A stretch of 64,000 nt of DNA from JADCRZ01 sp037718865 (GCA_037718865.1 JBBJMP010000018.1:54787-118786); one strand, 5' to 3'. Counted from the stretch's first letter, positions 8,738 to 17,776 are shown. The notes: a model not told the origin generated them from the sequence alone. Program-made: numbers and translations.

Positions 8738-10558
8738 CTAGTAGCCCGGATTTTGCGGAAGCCGGTCCTGGTATGCACTTATTGTAGCCTGGTCGTATGG
8801 GAACAACTCACTTTTGCCTGTTACAAAAAACCGGGCTATGCCTTGCCAAAGGGGTAAATTGTCTATTGAATTCGTTGCAGTAAGGTGCTGTGCCCAATCG
8901 ACTCTTGTCCATCCTGTGACCACACTTGGCTCCTGAGTGGGTCTGTACCATGGAACTGCTGATGCAGCTGTATTACTTCCCGCGAAATATTGAATCTCTT
9001 CTCCGCTATTCCTCCAGTAAATATATTGGGGAACAAAGCTGTACGGCCCGGTACGGTCACGAATTTGCTGAATCTTTGTTCTTGTCTCAGCAAGCTTTGT
9101 CGCCAGCAGGTTCCAACGAAGTAGATCATATTTGCGTATCCCTTCATGTCCGAATTCCAAATAACGTTCATTTATGATCGCCTCAAAAAATGCCGTTTTG
9201 GTTGAAGGTGTTACACCCATTGCGCTTTCATTACCTCTAAATGCTCTTTTGCGTACTTCTTCAAATGCTGCAGTAGCAGCGGGAGTCGGACCTCCGTTAA
9301 TTTCATTCACCGCTTCGGCAAACATTAACAAGACATCAGAAAAACGAATCAGTACCCAATTATAGCCTACATTCAGCACATTTCCAGGTAACAGCGGAAC
9401 CCGCCGGTCACGGCGATACTTGCCCGTATTTAATTCACCAAGGCGCCGTTGAGATTTAAGATTTGTGGCAGAGGGAACCTGGTATGAAGTAACGGTTACG
9501 TCACGACGTGTATCTGCTGAATCGAAGGCATAAAAATAATTAGGTAACATGACAATTCCGCCTCCACCCTGACCATAGCGGGATGCAGCATTCAAATTAG
9601 GGCCATCGTAGTTTCCCATGCGGCTATCACTGTTACCATTGCCTCCACCTGCACCTACTTCAAATAAAATTTCTCCTTGTGGGTCATACGTAAAGGAGGT
9701 TACACTTCTCCAGATATTTTGGAAATTTGGATTCAGCGTATGTTCATTGCTTTTTGTCATTAACTCTGCACATTCCTCCCGGGCAATAGTATAATATTTC
9801 AGGTAATCGGCTCTTCTTTCTATCTGGCCGTTGCGCCGCAACGAATAGCCCCCTCGGTATAAAGCAATTCTGGCACGTAGTGCCATTGCAGCACCTCTGG
9901 TAATGCGTTCGTTTCTCACAACTTCCGTGCGCCAGGGCAATAAATCTTTGGCAATGGATAAGTCGGCTAAGAGCCTGTCATAAGTTGAGTCCCTGCCTGT
10001 CTGTCTGATAAATAATTCTGTTTGCCTGGAAGCCGGTATCATGGGCGCAGGTACATCCCCCCAGTTACGAATCAATTCCTGATAAAATTGTGCCCGGAGG
10101 GTTAACGCTTCCGCATACAAACGGCGTAATTCTTTTTTCTGAACATCTTTTCCCTCAGTATACAATGACATTAACGGAATTTGTTCGATGCAAAGGTTTG
10201 CCTTTTCGATACCCCGGTATAACTGTCGAAAGGGATTCGATACTTCTGAATTCGTTAACAATAGTTGGTATCGTCCGACTCCACGGCGGCCATTGTCTAT
10301 ACCACCACTAACAATTCCCTCATCCGAGTCGTAGGGATAATAGAGATTTATACGGATACCATATCCATTATCTCCCTGCAATTCATCGTACACTCCTATG
10401 AGTGCAGATGTAGCATTGGATACATCGGAAAAAACCTCTGAGATGGTATATTGAGATCCCGATTCTACTTCGGTCCATTTTTTACAGCCTTGGAGAATAA
10501 AAGCTAATGCAATTAAACAGATAGCAACGATCGAAAAATTTGAGAATTTATGTTTCAT
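8738..10558 (-). CDS. RagB/SusD-family nutrient-binding outer-membrane lipoprotein
   Basis: This 606-residue protein is the surface glycan-binding partner of a SusC transporter. The N-terminus is a lipoprotein signal with lipobox LQGC (Cys at about 25). The tetratricopeptide-like SusD body follows (NATSALIGVYDELQ, then LYRGIEKANLCIEQIP and ALTLRAQFYQELIRNWGDVPAP). The C-terminal part has the family pattern of a NEINGG stretch, an INERYLEFGHEGIRKYDLLRWN box and a terminal LPQNPGY. Length is normal and the frame is intact, although its partner susC, 22 nt upstream in transcription order, is broken. Beside pectinases the ligand is probably a pectin oligosaccharide; that is inference from context. 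Confidence 0.95.
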   Translation of the reverse strand: MKHKFSNFSIVAICLIALAFILQGCKKWTEVESGSQYTISEVFSDVSNATSALIGVYDELQGDNGYGIRINLYYPYDSDEGIVSGGIDNGRRGVGRYQLLLTNSEVSNPFRQLYRGIEKANLCIEQIPLMSLYTEGKDVQKKELRRLYAEALTLRAQFYQELIRNWGDVPAPMIPASRQTELFIRQTGRDSTYDRLLADLSIAKDLLPWRTEVVRNERITRGAAMALRARIALYRGGYSLRRNGQIERRADYLKYYTIAREECAELMTKSNEHTLNPNFQNIWRSVTSFTYDPQGEILFEVGAGGGNGNSDSRMGNYDGPNLNAASRYGQGGGGIVMLPNYFYAFDSADTRRDVTVTSYQVPSATNLKSQRRLGELNTGKYRRDRRVPLLPGNVLNVGYNWVLIRFSDVLLMFAEAVNEINGGPTPAATAAFEEVRKRAFRGNESAMGVTPSTKTAFFEAIINERYLEFGHEGIRKYDLLRWNLLATKLAETRTKIQQIRDRTGPYSFVPQYIYWRNSGEEIQYFAGSNTAASAVPWYRPTQEPSVVTGWTRVDWAQHLTATNSIDNLPLWQGIARFFVTGKSELFPYDQATISAYQDRLPQNPGY

Positions 10559-10579
10559 TATAGCTTTCAGTTTAATTGA

Positions 10580-11809
10580 TTAGAAAGTAAGGTTTATACC
10601 AAATACCCAGGTTCTTGAACGGGGATAAGCGGCAAAGTCTACACCTGGTGTTAACGGGTCACTACGTCGCGCTGTAACATCAGGATCGAAGCCCGAATAA
10701 TTTGTGATAGTACCCAGATTATTTACAGTGCCAAATACTCTCAAATTTGTAATCTTTGCTTTTGATGTAACCTGTTTAGGGAGGGTATAACCCAGGGTAA
10801 TATTGTTTAAGCGAAGGTAAGAGCCGTCTTCAACCGCCCATGAGTGCAACCACCAACGTTGAACCCTGACTGGTGTCCAGATTTTTGCATTGGTATTCAG
10901 GGCAGCTAACTCGGCAGGATCAGTTACCCGTCTGCCAGTTGCATTAATATAAGTAAACCGATCTTTCATGATGTTCAACATGTTCAGATTGGAGAAGGCT
11001 CCATCTGTCCATTCCAATTTATTAGCATTATAAATATCGTTGCCGACAACGAAGTTCACGAAAACACTTGCATCAAAATTTTTATAAGTAAATTGATTGT
11101 TCCATCCACCGGTAAAATCCGGATTAGCATTGCCAATCACCGTTCAGTCAAAATCTGCAGTAATTACTCCATCAGGTTTGCCCTGGGGACCGCCGATATC
11201 TTTCCATTTAAGCATGCCCGGCTGGGGGGTTCCGTAAACACTATTGGCAGCAATACCTGACCTTATGGTATAAACACCTGTAGTGGCATTATAATCAAAA
11301 TCGCTAATTGGATAAAATCCGTCAGTTACAAATCCATACATCAAGCCAACGGGTTGACCTACTTTCACTAAATAGTCGTCGACTCCATCAGAACCTTGCC
11401 ATCCGGAGTTGCGGGTAATTTGAGCAGGCCAGCCAAGGTTTTCTACCCGATTTTCGTTGAAAGCAATATTGAAATTGGAATTCCATGAAAAGTTTTTATG
11501 CTGAACAGGGGTAGCATTGACCTGAAACTCTACTCCCCTGTTTGAAGTTGCACCGATATTCTGTACCTGAGTTGTATAACCAATTGTTGGTGGAATTTGA
11601 ACTGCCAATAAAAGATCATTTGCAGAATTTTTGTAAGCATCAATAGTTAATTGCAGTTTATTATTAAAAAAAGCCAGGTCAAGTCCGACATTACTGGTGA
11701 TATTTTTCTCCCATCGAAGATCAGGATTCCCAAGGGCGGATGGTGCAAAACCGGGAAGTATAGAGTGATTAAGTGCATATTGCCCGGTTACTCCATAGAG
11801 TTGGCGAAG
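10580..11809 (-). pseudogene. 5'-truncated SusC/RagA TonB-dependent receptor with internal stop
   Basis: Only the last ~410 codons of a SusC are present. The frame begins abruptly at LRQLYGVTG, matching the usual LRASYGVTG in the barrel, directly after a TGA at 11810-11812. The plug, TonB box, signal peptide and about 600 residues are absent. The rest is well preserved (FAPSALGNPDLRWEKN, GVEFQVNATP, GYTLPKQV, final FGINLTF), except for an in-frame TGA at 11144-11146. There the family has D-R-T-V-I-G, so a CGA to TGA change explains it. The 103 bp between here and the next gene show no SusC coding and contain a GC-rich inverted repeat (CCGCC/GGCGG at about 11873-11888). They probably hold the deletion junction. 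Confidence 0.93.
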
Positions 11810-11912
11810 TCACCTGGTGCCAGGTTGCACCTGTGATCTTGGTTGGTTATTGTATTCGTGCTTTATTGCCCGCCCGCCTGGGAGGCGGAAAGAGCTTCCT
11901 TCTTCAGGATGA

Positions 11913-12695
11913 CTAACTGATTGCCCTGTCGAGGTGCACATAACCCCCGTCCACATGAATCAGCTGCCCGGTGGTATGGCTTGATCTACCGGAAAGCAGA
12001 AAAGCCACGGCGTTGGCAACTTCTTCTGCCGTTGTCATGCGGTTCTCCAACGGAATTTTACTGATAATGTCTTTTACTTTTTGTTGAGGATCCGGTTGCT
12101 GGTTCACCCACCATTCGTATAACGGAGTCCAGCATTCGGCAACGATCACTGAATTAACCCGAATACCTACCGGTAACAATTCAACTGCCCATTCACGGGT
12201 AAGCGCATTGCGGCCGCCATTGGCAGCGGCATATGCAGAAGTACCACCTTGCCCGGTTTCCGCCGTTTTAGATCCGATATTAACGATGGCTCCTTTAGAC
12301 CGGATCAGTTCAGGTAAGGCGTGATGAGCCATCAGGTAATAATGAACCAGGTTTTTATGAAGGCTTTCCATGAAGCGTTCATAATTGCCTTCTTTCAGGC
12401 TGACGCCATCATTCACTCCCGCATTGTTGACCAATCCGTCGATCTTATTAAACCGGCTTAACGTTTCTTTTACCGCTTTGGCACAATCTTCCGGTTTTGT
12501 TAATTCGGCAACGACCTGAAACGCGGCACCGCCTCTGGCTTCAATGGCAGCCACTGCTTTAAGATTGTCTATTTCGTTCCTCCCTATAATAACCGGTATC
12601 GCACCTTCACAGGCTAACACAAAAGATATGGCTTCACCAATACCTTTTGCCCCACCTGTAACGATAATTATTTTTCCCGACAGTTGAAGGTCCAT
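11913..12695 (-). CDS. SDR-family dehydrogenase, probable L-fucose dehydrogenase
   Basis: This 260-residue Rossmann-fold enzyme probably oxidises L-fucose to its lactone, the first step of the non-phosphorylative pathway. The call rests on fold plus context. The cofactor motif TGGAKGIG is at 13-20, NNAG at 90-93 and the catalytic serine at S142. The active-site motif reads Y155-A-A-A-N159: the lysine of the usual YxxxK is Asn, and this is read clearly from codon AAT. VAECWTPLYEWW follows, as in fucose or aldose dehydrogenases. The start follows the lactonase stop by 9 nt, so the two are cotranscribed. If N159 is not typical of this subfamily, activity may be impaired. Confidence 0.8.
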   Translation of the reverse strand: MDLQLSGKIIIVTGGAKGIGEAISFVLACEGAIPVIIGRNEIDNLKAVAAIEARGGAAFQVVAELTKPEDCAKAVKETLSRFNKIDGLVNNAGVNDGVSLKEGNYERFMESLHKNLVHYYLMAHHALPELIRSKGAIVNIGSKTAETGQGGTSAYAAANGGRNALTREWAVELLPVGIRVNSVIVAECWTPLYEWWVNQQPDPQQKVKDIISKIPLENRMTTAEEVANAVAFLLSGRSSHTTGQLIHVDGGYVHLDRAIS

Positions 12696-12704
12696 GAATC
12701 AGAT

Positions 12705-13538
12705 TTATGTAAGTTGATAAAAATGAGCTGCATTACCACCCCAGAGCGCCGATTGTTCTCCCGCAGAAAATTCGGATGCATATTGGTTAAACGCATCAAC
12801 CCATTGGTTGTATGTGGCAGCCAACAGACAAACCGGCCAGTCGGAGCCGAACATGAGCCTTCCTGGCCCGAAAGCTTCCATCACTATGTCAAGGTAAGGC
12901 CGGAGATCATCCAGTGTCCAAAACTTCCAGTCGGCTTCAGTAACCATTCCGGAAATTTTGCACCAAACGTTTTCATTTCCGGCTATGGCCGTTATGTCTC
13001 TTTTCCATTCATCAATCCGCTTGTCTTTAATATACGGTTTTGCCACATGATCAATCACAAAGCGCTGATCCGGAAATGAGGATACTAACTGTGCTGCATA
13101 ACTGATGTGATTGGGAAAGATAAGAATATCATACGTAAATCCATATGGCTGCAAAGCAGCTATTCCGCGAAGAAAATCTTTTCGCAGCATAAAAGCCTCG
13201 TCTTGTTCTGCCTGTAAAACATGCCTGAATCCTTTGCATTTTTCGAACTGGCTGTAATAATCTAACCGGTCTTTTACCTGTTCAGATTGAAGGTCGACCC
13301 AGCCAACCACTCCTTTTATAAAATCATATTTACCGGCTAATGAAAGCAGGAACTGGTTGTGTTCTTCGGATTGGTCAGATTGAACGGCCACGCATCCATC
13401 CAGGCCATTGGTGACAAGCAGGGCTTCAAGGTCGGTTGGCATAAAATCCTGTTGAATGACCTTCATATCGCCAGTAATCCAGGTATCACGCCCGGGGTTG
13501 AACTCCCAGAAGTGCTGGTGCGCATCAATGCGAAGCAT
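12705..13538 (-). CDS. Amidohydrolase, probable L-fucono-lactonase
   Basis: This 277-residue member of the amidohydrolase_2 superfamily has the N-terminal metal motif DAHQHFW (H7, H9), a VIDHVAKP segment carrying a further histidine ligand, and the C-terminal MFGSDWPV with the catalytic aspartate. COG3618 proteins of this kind hydrolyse sugar lactones. Here the likely substrate is the lactone made by the adjacent SDR, yielding L-fuconate. It overlaps the upstream FAH-family gene by 14 bp and precedes the dehydrogenase by 9 nt, so translational coupling is likely. A related 6-deoxy or hexose lactone is possible as the substrate. Confidence 0.85.
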   Translation of the reverse strand: MLRIDAHQHFWEFNPGRDTWITGDMKVIQQDFMPTDLEALLVTNGLDGCVAVQSDQSEEHNQFLLSLAGKYDFIKGVVGWVDLQSEQVKDRLDYYSQFEKCKGFRHVLQAEQDEAFMLRKDFLRGIAALQPYGFTYDILIFPNHISYAAQLVSSFPDQRFVIDHVAKPYIKDKRIDEWKRDITAIAGNENVWCKISGMVTEADWKFWTLDDLRPYLDIVMEAFGPGRLMFGSDWPVCLLAATYNQWVDAFNQYASEFSAGEQSALWGGNAAHFYQLT

Positions 13539-14382
13539 AGGCCCGGACTTGTTGTTTAGAAACGCCTAAACCATCAATGCCGAGCTCGACCCTGTCACCC
13601 TCCTTTAAGAAGACAGGAGGATTAGATCCCAGTCCTACCCCTGCCGGAGTTCCTGTAGATATAATGTCGCCTGGCAGGAGGGTCATAAACTGGCTTACAT
13701 AAGCAATAATATGAGGAATACGAAATATCAGGTTGCTGGTATTACCATCCTGCCTGATTTCATCATTTACTTTCAGCCACAACCTCAGGTTGTTGATGTC
13801 AGGAATCTCATCCGTTGTAGCCAAGTAAGGCCCCATCGGTGCAAAGCTATCACAACCCTTACCCTTATCCCAGGTTCCGCCCCTTTCCAGTTGAAATTCT
13901 CTTTCCGAAATATCGTTATGCAGGCAATAGCCGGCAATGTAATGTTCCGCTTCCTCTTCCATGATATAACTGGCTTTCCTGCCTATTACTACTGCCAGCT
14001 CAACTTCCCAGTCGGTTTTTTTTGAATTCTTAGGCAGGATAATATTATCATAAGGGCCGCACAGGGCAGTAGTCGACTTGAAAAACAGGATAGGTTCCAG
14101 AGGAATGGCTGCCTTGGTCTCCCGGGCATGATCTGCGTAGTTCAGGCCGATACATACGATTTTTGAGGGCCGGGCCACCGGCGGCCCCAACCTCGTTCCA
14201 TTTTCGAGCTCCGGAAGGTTTTCCTGCTGATCGGTTATAAATGCCTGCAGACGCCGAAGTCCTTCCGTTCTGAAGAATGTCTCATGGTAATCTTCGCCGA
14301 AGGCTGAAGTATCATACATAATATCGTTGATAATAACGCCTGTCTTTTCTTCTTCAACTGCACCGTGTCGTATTAGTTTCAT
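13525..14382 (-). CDS. FAH-family hydrolase, probable 2,4-diketo-3-deoxy-L-fuconate hydrolase
   Basis: This 285-residue protein has the FAA-hydrolase C-terminal fold. IVCIGLNYADHA is at about 75-86, the metal-binding stretch is DWEVELAVVIG, and NDISERE, KGCDSFAPMGP and GDIISTGTPAGVG complete the family pattern. In the non-phosphorylative fucose pathway this enzyme splits the diketo acid to pyruvate and L-lactate, which fits its neighbours. Ureidoglycolate lyase and fumarylacetoacetase-like annotations are common for this fold but fit the context less well. It is the first gene of a tight three-gene group and its 3' end overlaps the lactonase start. Confidence 0.85.
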   Translation of the reverse strand: MKLIRHGAVEEEKTGVIINDIMYDTSAFGEDYHETFFRTEGLRRLQAFITDQQENLPELENGTRLGPPVARPSKIVCIGLNYADHARETKAAIPLEPILFFKSTTALCGPYDNIILPKNSKKTDWEVELAVVIGRKASYIMEEEAEHYIAGYCLHNDISEREFQLERGGTWDKGKGCDSFAPMGPYLATTDEIPDINNLRLWLKVNDEIRQDGNTSNLIFRIPHIIAYVSQFMTLLPGDIISTGTPAGVGLGSNPPVFLKEGDRVELGIDGLGVSKQQVRAYASH

Positions 14383-14392
14383 GTGTACTGTA

Positions 14393-14526
14393 TGTTTAAT
14401 GTTTAAGGTTCTTTATGGTTTTACCGGTTTAATAAAAATAGGCTGATTTCTGCAATAGGAGTATTTCTTTATGATATGCATATTGCTTAAAGACAAACAT
14501 TAAACCTTAAACTTTAAACCTTAAAC
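14393..14526. repeat. AT-rich intergenic region with repeated GTTTAA/TTAAAC motifs
   Basis: The 147-bp gap between two fucose genes holds a motif of the type TGTTTAATGTTTAAGGTT near 14393. Its approximate complements lie at 14495-14526 (AAACATTAAACC, then CTTAAAC twice). A related short motif is at about 23111-23134. These look like low-complexity intergenic repeats; no promoter or terminator is clear. Confidence 0.55.
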
Positions 14527-14529
14527 TTA

Positions 14530-15294
14530 TTAATTATTCAGTTTAACGAACCCTCCGTCGATCGGATAATCGCATCCTGTAATAAAGCCTGCTTCTTCAG
14601 AACAAAGGTATAAAGCCAGTGCCGCCACTTCTTCTGGTTTTCCCATGCGCCCGATGGGCTGGCTGCGGGACAACTTATCAAAAATCTCTTTTTCCCGCCC
14701 CGCATAGTTCTTTGCTATAAAACCATCTACAAATGGCGTGTGCACCCGGGCTGGTGAAATGCTGTTGCAACGGATGTTCTCATGCAGGTAGTCTCTGGCA
14801 ACAGACAAGGTCATGGCAAATACAGCACCTTTGCTCATGGAATAGGCGAACCGTTCAGACAATCCCAGGATAGCAGCAATGGAAGCCATGTTAACGATCA
14901 CACCACCTCCTTTTGCTTTCATTTTGGGGATGGCGGCGTACAAACAGTTATAAGCGCCTTTTACATTTACGCGGAAAATTTTATCGAAATCTTCTTCAGT
15001 GGTGGTATCCGCTTTTCCAATATGGGCAATACCGGCATTATTTATTAAAATATCTATTTCATTGATCCGTCCAAACACCTCCATTACCTGTTGCTGGTTA
15101 CTTACATCACACGAATAAGCATAAGCCTTACCGTTTTCAAGGGCAATCTCGTCCATTACCTGTTTAACCGAATCCTCAGTAAGCTCAATAATATGAAGGA
15201 TAGCTCCCCTCCTGGCGAACAGACTGGCAATTGCTTTACCGATTCCGCTTCCGCCGCCTGTTACCACGGCGTTCTTTCCCTGTATATTGAACAT
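14530..15294 (-). CDS. SDR-family dehydrogenase, probable 2-keto-3-deoxy-L-fuconate dehydrogenase
   Basis: This 254-residue classical short-chain dehydrogenase has the cofactor motif TGGGSGIG at 12-19, NNAG at 85-88, the catalytic serine S138, and an intact Y151-S-M-S-K155. The C-terminal GCDYPIDGG is the usual FabG-like end. In fucose or rhamnose non-phosphorylative clusters the second SDR oxidises the 2-keto-3-deoxy acid before the FAH-family hydrolase acts, so that is the inferred role. It is separated from the hydrolase by 147 bp of repeat-rich DNA, and from the mutarotase by 61 bp. Confidence 0.82.
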   Translation of the reverse strand: MFNIQGKNAVVTGGGSGIGKAIASLFARRGAILHIIELTEDSVKQVMDEIALENGKAYAYSCDVSNQQQVMEVFGRINEIDILINNAGIAHIGKADTTTEEDFDKIFRVNVKGAYNCLYAAIPKMKAKGGGVIVNMASIAAILGLSERFAYSMSKGAVFAMTLSVARDYLHENIRCNSISPARVHTPFVDGFIAKNYAGREKEIFDKLSRSQPIGRMGKPEEVAALALYLCSEEAGFITGCDYPIDGGFVKLNN

Positions 15295-15355
15295 TCGTGA
15301 GATGGTATTAAATATAACTTACTGGTTTTATTGTATGTTGAACACTTAAATGTAT

Positions 15356-15697
15356 TCAAAGAAAATCTTTTAATTCAAAAATTTTATTCATCAACACCCA
15401 TTTCTCACCCGGCTTTGCCTGCGGTAAAAGCTGCTGATATGCACCCATGCGTTTTTCCCACTCCTGCACCTTTGGATCAGCTGCTTCAATAGAAGCTTTT
15501 TTGTCGAAACTAAAATCATCACTGGTTTCCATAATCATAAACAGCCGGATCCCTAACCGGTAGATTATCATATTGGTGATCCCTGACTCAATCATGCTCG
15601 CTTTTACTTCAGGCCAGATCTGTTTGTGCCATTGATCGTATTCTGCTATCAGGTCAGTATCATCCTTAAGATCAAGGGCCATACAGTACTGTTTCAT
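15356..15697 (-). CDS. RhaM-family L-rhamnose/L-fucose mutarotase
   Basis: The product has 113 residues from the ATG at 15697. I chose that start because MKQYCMALDLKDD is the family N-terminus; 24 further upstream codons are open but not conserved-looking. It has the RhaM ferredoxin-like pattern: YDQWHKQIWPEVKASMIESGITNMIIYRLGIRLFMIMET, then WEKRMGAYQQLLP. Such enzymes interconvert sugar anomers and feed the dehydrogenase with the right form. In this cluster L-fucose is the likelier substrate, but rhamnose from pectin cannot be excluded. It is the first gene of the five-gene minus-strand catabolic group and is divergent from yceD. Confidence 0.88.
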   Translation of the reverse strand: MKQYCMALDLKDDTDLIAEYDQWHKQIWPEVKASMIESGITNMIIYRLGIRLFMIMETSDDFSFDKKASIEAADPKVQEWEKRMGAYQQLLPQAKPGEKWVLMNKIFELKDFL

Positions 15698-15907
15698 GCT
15701 TTCAGGCTGTTTAGGTAACTTGTAAATTCGCTGCACAATTTTCCGGTTTAAGGATAGTTTAGCCGGCATGTGAGGATTCAGGGTTTTGAACCTGAAGATA
15801 ATAATAAAGTGTTAAAGACGGTGATGATTTGAGCCGAAATGCAATAATGTCACCTCCCGCCTGCAAACATATTTTAAAAGGAATGTAACGATTTACCAAA
15901 TTCTTCA

Positions 15908-15915
15908 TACTTTTG
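15908..15915 (+). promoter_or_regulatory. Bacteroidota -7 element TACTTTTG upstream of yceD
   Basis: TACTTTTG matches the TAnnTTTG consensus and ends 23 nt before the yceD ATG. I see no good TTG -33 element at the usual spacing. Confidence 0.6.
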
Positions 15916-15938
15916 CAAACTCTTTAAAAGAGAGACTC

Positions 15939-16484
15939 ATGAGCAGCAAGAGGGAATTTGAAATACCGTTTGTGGGGTTAAAGCCGGGAATTCACAAATA
16001 CGAATACCTCATTACAGATAAGTTCTTTACAGCCTATAACGAACAGGACTTCAGCAATTGCAATGCTCCTGTCAGGCTTTCACTGGATAAAAAAACCGGC
16101 TTCCTGCTGTTGAAATTTGAGATTGGAGGAAATATCGAAGTCAGCTGTGACCGGTGTGGGAACAGCCTGCCTTTAGATCTTTGGGATGAATTCAATATAG
16201 TAGTGAAACTGGTTGATGACCCCGATGTAATGAATGAGCAGGAAGAAGATCCGGACGTTTACTATATCTCAAGGGGGGAAAGCCACCTGCACATTGCAGA
16301 TTGGATATATGAATTCATCAACCTTAGCATTCCTATGCAAAAAATGTGTAAGCTGGAAGATATCGGTGGTCCGTACTGTAATCAGGAAGTGCTGGAGATG
16401 CTGAAAAGAATGGATAGTGAAGATCACAAAGAGATTAACCCGGTTTGGAAAGGACTTGAAAAATTTAAAGATCTGGATAGCTGA
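15939..16484 (+). CDS. YceD/DUF177 protein
   Basis: This 181-residue protein of the DUF177 family is encoded just upstream of ribosomal protein L32, as is usual. YceD homologues are linked to 23S rRNA handling in plants and bacteria, but the precise role is not settled. Visible marks are the CxxC pair in VSCDRCGNSLPL, the acidic DDPDVMNEQEEDPDVYYIS stretch, and the family end PMQKMCK...GGPYCNQEVLEML. It starts at the first ATG after the -7 element and lies 42 nt before rpmF, which suggests one transcript. Confidence 0.9.
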   Translation: MSSKREFEIPFVGLKPGIHKYEYLITDKFFTAYNEQDFSNCNAPVRLSLDKKTGFLLLKFEIGGNIEVSCDRCGNSLPLDLWDEFNIVVKLVDDPDVMNEQEEDPDVYYISRGESHLHIADWIYEFINLSIPMQKMCKLEDIGGPYCNQEVLEMLKRMDSEDHKEINPVWKGLEKFKDLDS

Positions 16485-16526
16485 TGTAAGTCGGCAAATA
16501 TTTTATCACTATAAAATTGTTGAGCT

Positions 16527-16721
16527 ATGCCTAATCCCAAGCGGAGACATTCACAACAACGCAGTAAAAAGAGAAGAACCCATTATAAGGCAACAAGTGC
16601 TACCTTAAGTACAGACAGCACCACCGGCGAATTACATGTACGTCATCGTGCACACCTCAGCGAAGGTAAATTGTATTATAAAGGAAACCTTGTCGCGGAT
16701 AAAGCGCCTGTCAACAAATAA
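16527..16721 (+). CDS. rpmF: 50S ribosomal protein L32
   Basis: This 64-residue basic protein starts MPNPKRRHSQQRSKKRRTH, the L32 signature. A KATSATLSTDSTTGELHVRHRAH stretch follows, of the cysteine-free type common in Bacteroidota. Length is normal. It sits between yceD and plsX, the classical order. Confidence 0.98.
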   Translation: MPNPKRRHSQQRSKKRRTHYKATSATLSTDSTTGELHVRHRAHLSEGKLYYKGNLVADKAPVNK

Positions 16722-16831
16722 TGCTGTTGCTTCCAATGAATTCCAAAATCCATAGGTAACTTAAGTACGGGTACCTTTAGATTTGGAATTTTTTATTGTT
16801 AGACCCCTCATTTTTTTTGGAGAAAGTTACC

Positions 16832-17776
16832 ATGAATATAGGGTTAGACATGATGGGCGGGGACTATGCCCCGAAAGAAGCAGTTAAAGGCCTGTCATTG
16901 TTCATTGAAGAGCACCCAGCGCCTATAACCGTTTATTTATTCGGTGAGGAAATTGAGCTAAAATCTTTGCTGCAGGAGTTTTCCATCGCTGAAAGTGTAT
17001 ATAAGATTGTGCATGCCACACAGGTCATACACATGCATGAACATCCCACCAGGGCATTAAAAGAAAAAAAACATTCGTCTATTGCCTTAGGGTATAATTA
17101 TCTTGCATCAGGCGACATAGATGCGTTTATCAGCGCAGGCAACACAGGTGCCATGATGGTTGGTGCACTGTTCAGTATAAAAGTCATTGAAGGAATATTG
17201 CGACCCACAGTAGCTACTATTGTTCCAAAAGAAAACGGTGAAACGGGAGTAATCCTGGATGTCGGGCTCAACGCTGATTGCAAACCGGAAAATTTAAACC
17301 AGTTTGCCATACTTGGTTCTTTATATGCCCGATACATTTTAGGCATAGAGGATCCCAGGGTCGGATTGATCAATATAGGAGAAGAAGAAGGAAAAGGTAA
17401 TTTACTGGCACAGGCCACTTTTCCGTTGTTGAAAAAAAACGAACAGATAAACTTCATCGGAAACCTCGAAGGCCGTGATGTTTTAATGAATAAGGCCGAT
17501 GTTATGGTTTGTGAAGGGTTCACCGGCAACATTATCTTAAAAATGGCTGAATCATTGTTCGAGATCACCAGCCGTAAAAACATCATTCACGAATATTTTC
17601 AACGTTTCGATTTTGAGAATTACGGGGGCACACCGGTTTTAGGCGTTTCAAAGCCTGTGATCATCGGGCATGGCATTTCACATGCCAAGGCGTTCAAGAA
17701 TATGATCCACCTGGCCGTGAAAATGATCGATACCGCCTTACTTGAAAAAATGAAAGTCTCCTTTACCAGTAATTAA
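16832..17776 (+). CDS. plsX: Phosphate acyltransferase PlsX
   Basis: This 314-residue enzyme makes acyl-phosphate from acyl-ACP for phospholipid synthesis. The ATG at 16832 is chosen because MNIGLDMMGGDYAPKEAVKG is the conserved N-terminus and GGAGAAAG stands just before it; an in-frame TTG 12 codons upstream is open. Further motifs are SAGNTGAMM, ILDVGLNADCKPENL, NIGEEEGKGN and CEGFTGNIILK. fabH, the usual next gene, is absent; a CPBP membrane protein follows instead. Confidence 0.97.
   Translation: MNIGLDMMGGDYAPKEAVKGLSLFIEEHPAPITVYLFGEEIELKSLLQEFSIAESVYKIVHATQVIHMHEHPTRALKEKKHSSIALGYNYLASGDIDAFISAGNTGAMMVGALFSIKVIEGILRPTVATIVPKENGETGVILDVGLNADCKPENLNQFAILGSLYARYILGIEDPRVGLINIGEEEGKGNLLAQATFPLLKKNEQINFIGNLEGRDVLMNKADVMVCEGFTGNIILKMAESLFEITSRKNIIHEYFQRFDFENYGGTPVLGVSKPVIIGHGISHAKAFKNMIHLAVKMIDTALLEKMKVSFTSN

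Noticed and set aside
11144..11146. Recoded TGA (for example selenocysteine) in susC
   Set aside because: The family has Arg (CGA) here, no stem-loop of that kind is seen, and the gene is already truncated; a simple nonsense change is enough.
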